Shown here one piece after another: positions 1 to 5,166 of a stretch of 6,902 nucleotides of DNA; position 1 is the stretch's first letter; each line of letters starts with the position of its first letter. Source of the DNA: Fischerella sp. (GTDB lineage Bacteria > Cyanobacteriota > Cyanobacteriia > Cyanobacteriales > Nostocaceae); assembly GCA_026419705.1 (NCBI GenBank), contig JANZYY010000270.1, positions 1 to 6,902 on the forward strand. The letters run 5' to 3'. The translations under genes were made by a program, and so were the position numbers. The notes beneath the pieces were generated by a model, which saw nothing but the letters and a program-made list of their open reading frames with translations, searched no databases and was not told the DNA's origin.

Positions 1-91
1 AGGGTATCTTTTAACTATCGTGGTTGGCATCAGCATTCTGGGTTTCTTCATCGGCTGGTCACTGGGATTGCTGGAGAAATTGCCTTTTTAG
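1..91 (+). CDS. ndhF: NDH-1 subunit 5 (NdhF-type), C-terminal end only
   Basis: The frame starting at base 2 is open from the window edge to a TAG at 89-91 and gives 29 residues. They form one hydrophobic helix (GYLLTIVVGISILGFFIGW) and a short polar tail ending EKLPF. This suits the last transmembrane helix of an NdhF/NuoL-type antiporter-like subunit. The call rests mainly on position: cyanobacterial CO2-uptake operons run ndhF-ndhD-cup, and ndhD and a cup gene follow on the same strand. In the complex NdhF would be the most distal proton-pumping membrane subunit, in the thylakoid, next to the Cup protein. If the downstream Cup is CupB as argued, this would be ndhF4. The visible piece is too short to prove the family by itself. 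Confidence 0.75.
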   Translation, partial: GYLLTIVVGISILGFFIGWSLGLLEKLPF

Positions 92-100
92 TCATTTGTT

Positions 101-173
101 ATTGGTTAGTGGTTAGTGGTTGTACCAGACGTGCCATGGCACGTCTGTACATTGGTTAGTTGTTAGTGGTTGT
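101..173. repeat. 22-bp perfect palindrome nested in a 23-bp direct repeat (ndhF-ndhD gap)
   Basis: A perfect 22-bp palindrome lies at 126-147 (centre CCATGG, arms CAGACGTGCC/GGCACGTCTG). It extends five more pairs (TGTAC/GTACA) if one extra C at 125 or 126 is bulged. It is flanked by direct repeats at 101-123 and 151-173, identical except for one base, each made of GTTAGTG-type heptamers. The layout suggests a mobile or duplicated palindrome sitting in a heptamer array. Similar GACGT-NNCATGNN-ACGTC palindromes are, to my knowledge, common between genes in filamentous cyanobacteria. A transcript through the gap would form a strong hairpin. Confidence 0.8.
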
Positions 174-192
174 TAACTATGCCCAATACTCA

Positions 193-225
193 CTCCCCCA
201 ATCTCCCCCAATCTCCCCATCTCCC
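193..225. repeat. C-rich decamer tandem repeat just upstream of ndhD
   Basis: CTCCCCCAAT occurs at 193-202 and 203-212, followed by the degenerate copies CTCCCCAT (213-220) and CTCCC (221-225). On the minus strand this gives four G-tracts (opposite 223-225, 215-218, 205-209 and 195-199) separated by 4-5 nt AGAT/AGATT loops, which fits the usual G-quadruplex pattern of four runs of at least three G with short loops. It ends 15 bp before the ndhD start codon. No Shine-Dalgarno sequence is visible between it and the ATG. Confidence 0.75.
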
Positions 226-240
226 TAGTCTCTACAAACT

Positions 241-1743
241 ATGCTCAGTGCTTTAATTTTGCTGCCATTGTTAGGCGCGGCTATAGTCAGTTTCTTGCCT
301 GTTGACAAAAACGCAAAGCTTTCTCGCAGACTCGCTTTGGTTTTTGCCAGTTTAGCTTTCCTATGGACGCTGGTTTTAACAAGCCAGTTTGATCCAACAG
401 TCATCACTCAACAGTTTGCTGAATTCCTACCTTGGATAGATGCCTTGGGTTTGAGCTATCACCTTGGCATAGATGGCTTATCCTTGCCTTTACTGATTTT
501 GAATGGACTGTTGACTTGCATTGCGATCTACAGCAGCGATGAAAACCTCCAGCGTCCACGCTTTTATTACTGTTTGATACTGCTGTTAAGTGCTGGCGTC
601 AGTGGAGCATTTTTAGCCCAGGATTTACTGTTATTTTTCCTATTTTATGAGTTGGAGCTAATTCCCCTCTATTTGCTAATAGCCATTTGGGGCGGTGAAC
701 GCCGGGGTTACGCAGCAACAAAATTTTTGATTTATACCGCTGTTTCCGGAATTTTGATTTTGGCAAGTTTCCTTGGCATAGTGTGGCTAAGTGACTCTCC
801 TAGCTTTGCTCTAGAAACTTTGAATGCCAAAGGTTTACCTTTAGCTACACAAATTTTGCTGTTAGTGGGGATTGTAATTGGTTTTGGCATCAAGATTCCC
901 TTAGTCCCTTTTCATACTTGGTTGCCAGATGCTCACGTAGAAGCTTCCACGCCAATTTCAGTACTGTTGGCGGGGGTATTATTGAAGCTGGGAACTTACG
1001 GCTTACTACGCTTTGGCATGTATCTGTTGCCGGATGGGTGGAGTTATTTGGCTCCTGCTTTAGCAACTTGGGCGGTAGTAAGCGTGCTTTACGGTGCATC
1101 CTGTGCGATCGCCCAAACAGACATGAAAAAAATGGTAGCATACAGTTCTATTGGTCACATGGGCTACGTACTGATCGCTGCTGCTGCTGCCACCCCTTTA
1201 AGCATATTGGGGACAGTGATGCAAATGATCAGCCACGGCTTAATTTCAGCATTACTGTTTTTGTTAGTAGGGGTTGTGTATAAAAAAGCAGGTAGCCGTG
1301 ATTTAAGTGTCCTCAGTGAATTGTTGAATCCAGAACGAGTTATGCCTGTAATTGGTAGCTTGATGATATTGGGAGTAATGGCAAGTGCGGGTATACCGGG
1401 AATGTTTGGTTTTATTGCGGAATTCGTTGTCTTTCGCGCCAGTTTTGCGGTTTTTCCCATACAAACCCTGTTATGCATGATCGGTACGGGTTTAACTGCG
1501 GTTTACTTCTTACTTTTGACTAATCGCGCCTTTTTTGGACGCTTATCAGCACAAGTTGTTAACTTACCGCGAGTTTATTGGAGCGATCGCGCTCCAGCAA
1601 TTGTTCTGGCAGTTTTGATCGTAATTTTTGGTATTCAGCCAGCATGGTTAATACATTGGACTGAAGCGACAACAACAGCAATAGCAAATACTCAGAGTGT
1701 TGTTGCTCACATATCTTTTGAAAAGGCACAAGGTAAGAGTTGA
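241..1743 (+). CDS. ndhD: NDH-1 subunit 4 (NdhD), CO2-uptake type, likely NdhD4
   Basis: This is a complete 500-aa NuoM/ND4-family subunit, a polytopic thylakoid membrane protein of the antiporter-like kind that pumps protons in NDH-1. It is hydrophobic throughout, with about 14 likely helices. The proton-channel residues known from E. coli NuoM are present: Glu137 (FYELEL, TM5), Lys218 (GIKIPLVPFHTWLPDAH, TM7), Lys249 (LLKLGTYG, TM8) and Glu394 (GFIAEF, TM12), plus the conserved DMKKMVAYSSIGHMG segment at 294-308. The ATG at 241 fits the family N-terminus (MLSALILLPLLGAA). No good ribosome binding site precedes it. It lies 149 bp after the NdhF-type stop and is followed by a Cup gene, so it belongs to a CO2-uptake complex rather than the respiratory NdhD1/D2 type. 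NdhD4 (partner of CupB) is preferred over NdhD3 because of the Cup form downstream; NdhD sequence alone did not let me decide. Databases may call it NADH-quinone oxidoreductase subunit M. Confidence 0.96.
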   Translation: MLSALILLPLLGAAIVSFLPVDKNAKLSRRLALVFASLAFLWTLVLTSQFDPTVITQQFAEFLPWIDALGLSYHLGIDGLSLPLLILNGLLTCIAIYSSDENLQRPRFYYCLILLLSAGVSGAFLAQDLLLFFLFYELELIPLYLLIAIWGGERRGYAATKFLIYTAVSGILILASFLGIVWLSDSPSFALETLNAKGLPLATQILLLVGIVIGFGIKIPLVPFHTWLPDAHVEASTPISVLLAGVLLKLGTYGLLRFGMYLLPDGWSYLAPALATWAVVSVLYGASCAIAQTDMKKMVAYSSIGHMGYVLIAAAAATPLSILGTVMQMISHGLISALLFLLVGVVYKKAGSRDLSVLSELLNPERVMPVIGSLMILGVMASAGIPGMFGFIAEFVVFRASFAVFPIQTLLCMIGTGLTAVYFLLLTNRAFFGRLSAQVVNLPRVYWSDRAPAIVLAVLIVIFGIQPAWLIHWTEATTTAIANTQSVVAHISFEKAQGKS

Positions 1744-1748
1744 ATCTT

Positions 1749-1817
1749 GTTAGTAGTTAGTAGTTAGTGGTTAGTGGTTAGTGGTTAACAAACAACTACT
1801 AACTACTAACCACTAAC
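1749..1817 (+). repeat. Heptamer array folding into a long hairpin (ndhD-cup gap)
   Basis: Five tandem 7-mers, GTTAGTA twice then GTTAGTG three times (1749-1783), run up to a seven-base loop AACAAAC at 1787-1793. They are followed by the inverted copy at 1794-1817. Bases 1763-1786 pair with 1794-1817 without interruption: 22 Watson-Crick pairs and two G-U wobbles in RNA. The foot of the hairpin is 16 nt before the AGGAG of the cup gene. The T-run at 1826-1830 is nine bases from the stem, so this is not a standard terminator. It may stabilise or process the ndhD mRNA end, or lower downstream expression. Repeats of this type match the STRR class described in heterocystous cyanobacteria. Confidence 0.85.
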
Positions 1818-1833
1818 ACTTCCGGTTTTTGTT

Positions 1834-1838
1834 AGGAG
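1834..1838 (+). promoter_or_regulatory. Ribosome binding site of the CO2 hydration protein gene
   Basis: AGGAG lies 8 nt before the ATG at 1847. It decides the start: the frame is open back to a TTG at 1829, but that codon precedes this site and would add six residues that do not resemble a Cup N-terminus. It is the only clear Shine-Dalgarno sequence among the window's complete genes. Confidence 0.8.
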
Positions 1839-1846
1839 AATTGTCA

Positions 1847-2977
1847 ATGTTAACTGCTAAAAATAAACCTACCAACCATCCATTAGCTGAATATATAAAA
1901 AGGCTCCAATCGGGAGGAGCATTACTTACCGACAGTCCAGAAAATGTGTTAGAAGTAGTTGGCATTCTTAAGAGTTATGGCGTAGTTTTAGATAATTACT
2001 CGAAAAATCTCATTTATATTGCCGAAAATCAATTCTTAGTTTTTTTCCCTTTTTTCAAATATTTTAATGGAGAAATTTCTTTTCAAAAATTACTTCGTCA
2101 CTGGTGGCACGACCGAATTAATTTTGAATATGCCGAGTATTGCATGAAAGCAATGTTTTGGCACGGTGGTGGCGGACTGGATAAATATTTAGATACGAAA
2201 GAATTTCAACAAAGGGCACAAGCTGTTATCGCAGCCAAGTTTCAAAACAATCCCATTGTGATGGGAATTAATCAACTTTTTCCCGATTTCTTAATAGAAC
2301 AGTTGCGAGTCTCTGCTTATTATAGCGGCTTGGGGCAATTCTGGCGGGTCATGGCTGATATTTTCCTCAGCTTATCAAACCTTTACGATCAAGGCAAAAT
2401 CAGAACAATTCCTCAAGTTGTAGACCATATCAAAGCAGGTTTGATAAAAGCGGCAAATAAACCAATTACCTACTCTGTCAAAATACGGGACAAAGTTTAT
2501 GATATTATTCCTGCAAGCGTTGGTTTGACATTCCTTGCAGATACCGCAATACCCTATGTAGAAGCTGTTTTCTTTCGGGGAACACCTTTTCCTGGCACTG
2601 TTTCATACAACGCTCAAGCCTATCAAATTCCACCAGATCAAGCAAGATTTCAGTATGGTGCTTTGTATGCCGATCCCTTGCCTATTGGCGGTGCAGGTAT
2701 TCCTCCCACCTTGTTAATGCAAGATATGCGTCACTTTCTCCCAGAGTATTTACATGAAGTGTATCGCCGCAGTCGCCGAGGAGAAGATGATTTACGCGTG
2801 CAAATTTGCATGACTTTCCAAAAGTCGATGTTCTGCGTAACTACCGCAGCGATTTTAGGGTTAATGCCTTATCCTGCAGATACGCAAGATCCAGAAGAAC
2901 AAAGACTAAATCAAGTTTATTTACAAAAGTGGCTGGATAGATTAGAAACTTCGCGGTTGCAGGAAGTTAATAGTTAA
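1847..2977 (+). CDS. cupB: CO2 hydration protein, CupB/ChpX type (NDH-1MS')
   Basis: This is a 376-aa soluble-looking protein of the ChpX/ChpY (CupB/CupA) family, unique to cyanobacteria. It binds the NdhD/NdhF end of specialised NDH-1 complexes and converts CO2 to bicarbonate on the cytoplasmic side, driven by electron flow. Seen here: HPLAEYIKRLQSGG (11-24), FFPFFKYF (66-73), HWWHDRINFEYAE (85-97), FPDFLIEQ (145-152), PYVEAVFFRGTPFPGTVSYNAQA (236-258) and YADPLPIGGAGIPPTLLMQDM (274-294). His85 and Arg90 appear to match the zinc-site His and Arg described for CupA structures; I recall this rather than checked it. The protein is shorter than CupA (about 440 aa) because FFKYF is followed almost directly by the HDRIN block, without the roughly 50-residue CupA insert, and no cupS follows. 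Both points favour CupB, the constitutive form. No membrane segment or signal peptide is seen. Confidence 0.92.
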   Translation: MLTAKNKPTNHPLAEYIKRLQSGGALLTDSPENVLEVVGILKSYGVVLDNYSKNLIYIAENQFLVFFPFFKYFNGEISFQKLLRHWWHDRINFEYAEYCMKAMFWHGGGGLDKYLDTKEFQQRAQAVIAAKFQNNPIVMGINQLFPDFLIEQLRVSAYYSGLGQFWRVMADIFLSLSNLYDQGKIRTIPQVVDHIKAGLIKAANKPITYSVKIRDKVYDIIPASVGLTFLADTAIPYVEAVFFRGTPFPGTVSYNAQAYQIPPDQARFQYGALYADPLPIGGAGIPPTLLMQDMRHFLPEYLHEVYRRSRRGEDDLRVQICMTFQKSMFCVTTAAILGLMPYPADTQDPEEQRLNQVYLQKWLDRLETSRLQEVNS

Positions 2978-2978
2978 T

Positions 2979-3005
2979 TTTAGCAAATCATGAGCTAAAT
3001 TTTTT
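2979..3005 (+). terminator. Weak candidate terminator after the cup gene
   Basis: A 6-bp stem TTTAGC/GCTAAA (2979-2984 with 2994-2999) with a 9-nt loop is followed at once by six T (3000-3005), starting two bases after the stop codon. The shape is that of an intrinsic terminator, but only two pairs are G-C, so the stem is weak. Intrinsic terminators are poorly defined in cyanobacteria, and the strong inverted repeats further on may contribute instead. Confidence 0.35.
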
Positions 3006-3030
3006 AGCATTGATTTATGTCATTAATTTA

Positions 3031-3093
3031 TGAAAGGTTTGTAGTGAGCGAGCGCTCGATTTTCAGGGCTAAAGCCCTGGCTACAAACTTTCA
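3031..3093. repeat. Cruciform-forming intergenic repeat with two inner hairpins
   Basis: Outer arms at 3031-3044 and 3081-3093 (TGAAAG-G-TTTGTAG and CTACAAACTTTCA) pair over 13 bp with one bulged G. Inside are a short GC-rich hairpin around the palindrome CGAGCGCTCG (3049-3058) and a stronger one, CAGGGCT/AGCCCTG (3064-3070 with 3073-3079). The whole folds as a three-way junction. The pattern TTTGTAG...CAGGGCTAAAGCCCTG...CTACAAA is familiar to me as a dispersed cyanobacterial repeat. It carries no coding sequence. Confidence 0.75.
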
Positions 3094-3122
3094 CAACCCA
3101 TCAAAACTAATGCCATGAACAC

Positions 3123-3302
3123 TAGTGGTTGATCGCAAAAGTTTTGATCGGTCAATTTATTTTCAATTCCTCTTGTTTTCCTTTTTTCTTTGCGTACTTT
3201 GCGCCCTTTGTGGTACCCGTAAGAGTAGGACACACAGCAATAGGGAAAGAAGAGAAATTGAAAACTTGATTCACCTATCAAAACTTCTGCGACAGCACAC
3301 TA
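3123..3302. mobile_element. 180-bp inverted-repeat element, MITE-like
   Basis: The left arm 3133-3174 and right arm 3250-3292 are inverted copies over 42-43 nt, with about six mismatches and one gap; the longest exact blocks are AAGTTTTGAT and TTTTCAATT. Five further bases (TAGTG at 3123-3127, CACTA at 3298-3302) also match as inverted ends, so the element may run from TA to TA. The 75-bp core is T-rich with CTTTGCG-like units (about 3190-3212) and a purine-rich stretch after it. It fills most of the gap between the convergent cup and map genes. Short open frames on both strands are a by-product of the inverted repeat; none looks like a transposase. A miniature non-autonomous element is the best reading; a bidirectional terminator is another. 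Confidence 0.6.
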
Positions 3303-3312
3303 CATTATAGGG

Positions 3313-4140
3313 CTAAACTTGAGAGCGGTCTGTCAAGATCTCGTAGCCGCTTTGTGTTACCAACACAGTATGCTCAAACTGAGCAGATAGGGAATTATCC
3401 ACTGTGACAGCTGTCCAACGGTCTGATAGTATCCGTGTATACTTAGAACCAGCATTCAGAATCGGCTCAATTGCCAGTGTCATTCCCGCACGCAGTTTTA
3501 CATTTGGCATATCGCGGGTGCGGAAGTTGAAAACGGAAGGTTCTTCGTGCAAATTGCGACCAACACCATGTCCGGTAAAGTCCTCAACTACACTAAATTT
3601 ATTAGCTTTGACATGGTCTTCAATCGCTCCAGCAATATCCATCAGGTAATTTCCTGCTTTTACTTGCTCAATTCCTTTATACAGTGCTTCTTCTGCTACA
3701 CGAATCAGTCTCGCAGCTTCTGGAGTGACTTCACCTACAGCAATAGTAATGCAAGAGTCACCATGAAAACCTTGGTAATAAGCACCTGTATCTACTTTTA
3801 AAACATCCCCGGCACGGATGACTCTTTTAGGATTGGGGATACCATGCACAACTTCGTTGTTGATACTGGCACAGATAGAAGCAGGAAAACCGTGATATCC
3901 CTTAAAGCTGGGTGTCGCGCCCATCTCTCGGATGCGCTTTTCCGCATGAGCATCTAAGTCAGCTGTAGTCATTCCTGGCTGTACCAACTCAGAAATTTCT
4001 TTGAGTACAGTTGCGACAATTTTTGCTGATTGTCGCATAATTTCAATTTCACGTGGCGATTTAATTTCTATGCCTCTGCGTTGTCTTTTAGGACGGTTAT
4101 CTTGAGCTGGTTGAGAAAGCAGGTTACTTAGAATGTTCAT
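3313..4140 (-). CDS. map: Type I methionine aminopeptidase
   Basis: A 275-aa cytosolic metalloenzyme of peptidase family M24A that removes the initiator methionine from new proteins with a small second residue. All five metal ligands are visible, with E. coli numbers in brackets: Asp117 (97), Asp128 (108), His191 (171), Glu225 (204) and Glu256 (235). Substrate-contact His99 (79) and His198 (178) are also present. The fold begins at about residue 23 (GIEIKSPREIEIMRQSAKIV); the first ~22 residues are a polar, basic extension (ending PKRQRRG) not present in E. coli. There is no SEC-type zinc-finger domain. The ATG at 4140 is the only good start in frame, but no ribosome binding site is evident before it. 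It is convergent with the cup gene and separated from the next minus-strand gene upstream by 403 bp, so it is probably transcribed alone. Cyanobacteria often have more than one map; this copy looks fully active. Confidence 0.97.
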   Translation of the reverse strand: MNILSNLLSQPAQDNRPKRQRRGIEIKSPREIEIMRQSAKIVATVLKEISELVQPGMTTADLDAHAEKRIREMGATPSFKGYHGFPASICASINNEVVHGIPNPKRVIRAGDVLKVDTGAYYQGFHGDSCITIAVGEVTPEAARLIRVAEEALYKGIEQVKAGNYLMDIAGAIEDHVKANKFSVVEDFTGHGVGRNLHEEPSVFNFRTRDMPNVKLRAGMTLAIEPILNAGSKYTRILSDRWTAVTVDNSLSAQFEHTVLVTQSGYEILTDRSQV

Positions 4141-4187
4141 GGGAAATTAATAAAATTAAATAATTATCTGCGCCTTACCGCTTTTTT

Positions 4188-4215
4188 GTTGTTTGTTGTT
4201 TATTGTTCGTTGTTT
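4188..4215. repeat. Heptamer tandem repeat GTTGTTT in the map leader
   Basis: Four adjacent 7-mers read GTTGTTT, GTTGTTT, ATTGTTC, GTTGTTT on the plus strand. On the map transcript this would read as AAACAAC units, starting 48 bp upstream of the start codon. It is the same repeat length as in the other gaps but a different unit. Confidence 0.75.
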
Positions 4216-4237
4216 GGAACAGTAATTGGCAACTATT

Positions 4238-4316
4238 GTACGGGCGGGTTTAACCATGATGTGTGTGGGCGTTAAGTTAATAACGGAATATCTATTCAAA
4301 CCCGCACTCCAGGTAC
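4238..4316. repeat. Imperfect inverted repeat with GCGGGTTT/AAACCCGC arms
   Basis: GCGGGTTT (4244-4251) and AAACCCGC (4298-4305) are perfect inverted copies 46 bp apart. GTAC at 4238-4241 and 4313-4316 adds an outer pair across an uneven internal loop. Inside, CGTTA/TAACG (4270-4274 with 4281-4285) can form a small hairpin. The pattern, a CGGGCGGGTTT start with AAACCCGC at the far end, resembles a dispersed intergenic repeat of Nostoc-type genomes. I see no transposase and no target duplication. Confidence 0.55.
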
Positions 4317-4543
4317 TACAATGGGGTACTGCGGGGAAACCCAGCCACTGGCTACCCTGCTAACTACCAACAAAACTGATAGTTGTGCTTATTTGTGCCT
4401 GGTACTCAGTTGAGAAACAATTTCTATATTTAAATTAACTTATTTTTTGCCTGATGCTCTGTTAGTCTATTCAGTATGCTTGCCACTAGGGACTAAATTT
4501 ATTTTTTGATTTTCAATTTTTAATTTCATATTTTCTGTCTTTT
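4317..4543. other. Non-coding remainder of the map-cupredoxin gap
   Basis: Together with the two repeats described at 4188-4316, this completes a 403-bp stretch without a supported gene. The only readable item is a 30-codon frame at 4321-4413 (+), ATG to TGA, translating as MGYCGETQPLATLLTT and onward, with a weak AGG seven bases before the ATG. From about 4495 to 4543 the sequence is very AT-rich and is the downstream flank of the cupredoxin gene. No tRNA, rRNA or clear intrinsic terminator is visible. Confidence 0.5.
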
Positions 4544-5041
4544 TCAGGGCTGTCCAGAAGTGATGATAATATTTCCTGTCATACCAGCTTCAGTATGTCC
4601 CGGTATGGGACAGTGTAACCTATAGTTACCCGGCTTTAGCGGCACAAACACCCATTCTGCCTCAGCACCTGGCTTGAGTTCCATCTCGCGAATCGCTCCT
4701 TTGACTTCTACTTTGCCAGCTTCGACTTTTTGTGTCCAAATACTATCAGCAAAATCCTTAGCTGTGAAGTAGTGTTTTTGGAGGCTGGGGTTGATCAACC
4801 GCAGTTTGTAGCGCTTGCCAGCTACAAATTCCAATTGATTTGGCTCATACTTCAGTTCGTTCCTAGAATTGCCAAGGCTAACCGTAATTTCTGTAGGTGG
4901 TTGTTTCAGCAGATCTCCAGATAAACTAGCTGCTTGTGCTGGAGTAGCAATGGTGATACTATAACACAGAACTGACGCAATTATTACAATCAGGATGGGT
5001 TGTAAAGTCCCTAGAAAAATCTTTGCGACGAACTGAATCAT
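4544..5041 (-). CDS. Secreted cupredoxin (type-1 copper, plastocyanin/auracyanin-like)
   Basis: A 165-aa exported blue-copper protein. The N-terminus is a Sec signal peptide: Lys7, a hydrophobic core at about 8-33, then AQA-AS giving likely cleavage after residue 37 or 38. The mature ~127 residues form one cupredoxin domain. Probable copper ligands are His90 (NPSLQKHYF), Cys144, His149 and Met154 in LHCPIPGHTEAGM. The Cys-x4-His-x4-Met spacing matches auracyanin rather than plastocyanin (Cys-x2-His-x4-Met), so this is probably not petE. It should carry one copper and act in electron transfer or copper handling in the periplasm or thylakoid lumen; the partner is unknown. Cys26 is in the hydrophobic core without a lipobox, so a lipoprotein is unlikely. 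It lies 125 bp downstream of the M16 peptidase gene on the same strand. The first ATG was taken because it gives an intact signal peptide; no ribosome binding site is clear. Confidence 0.87.
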   Translation of the reverse strand: MIQFVAKIFLGTLQPILIVIIASVLCYSITIATPAQAASLSGDLLKQPPTEITVSLGNSRNELKYEPNQLEFVAGKRYKLRLINPSLQKHYFTAKDFADSIWTQKVEAGKVEVKGAIREMELKPGAEAEWVFVPLKPGNYRLHCPIPGHTEAGMTGNIIITSGQP

Positions 5042-5073
5042 AGGTAATCACCAAAATTTAAGTTTTATTATTA

Positions 5074-5108
5074 GTTATTTGTTGGTAGTTGTTTGTTGCT
5101 TGTTGGTG
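5074..5108. repeat. Heptamer tandem repeat upstream of the cupredoxin gene
   Basis: Five adjacent 7-mers (GTTATTT, GTTGGTA, GTTGTTT, GTTGCTT, GTTGGTG) share the frame GTTNNTN. They lie between the M16 gene and the cupredoxin gene, 32 bp before the cupredoxin start codon on the minus strand. They are more degenerate than the arrays in the ndh operon. The array fills most of the 125-bp gap; I see no strong terminator or promoter there. Confidence 0.65.
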
Positions 5109-5166
5109 TTCCAATCAACTAACAATTAATAAGCACTAGCTAGCAACCACAATACAATGACTGTTT

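Noticed and set aside
890..1478. Open frames of 83-121 codons on both strands inside ndhD
   Set aside because: The ndhD frame has clear family homology through the whole stretch; these are out-of-frame by-products.
1749..1817. CRISPR array
   Set aside because: The repeats are 7 bp, contiguous and without spacers; no cas genes are present.
1763..1830. Intrinsic terminator ending ndhD
   Set aside because: The T-run (1826-1830) is separated from the stem by CACTTCCGG-type sequence, and a co-directional cup gene with its ribosome binding site follows at once; an operon-internal hairpin fits better.
1829..1846. TTG at 1829 as start of the cup gene
   Set aside because: It lies upstream of AGGAG at 1834-1838, which is correctly placed for the ATG at 1847.
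3081..3310. Overlapping short open frames of 61-66 codons on both strands
   Set aside because: They lie on the inverted-repeat element, have low-complexity translations with no family resemblance, and no ribosome binding site.
3404..3801. Two plus-strand open frames opposite map
   Set aside because: They are antisense to strongly conserved methionine aminopeptidase sequence including the metal ligands.
4141..4543. tRNA or small structured RNA gene in the map-cupredoxin gap
   Set aside because: No T-arm consensus or cloverleaf was found, and I could not match any known cyanobacterial small RNA.
4544..5041. Plastocyanin (petE)
   Set aside because: Copper-loop spacing and length differ from plastocyanin; the general cupredoxin call is safer.
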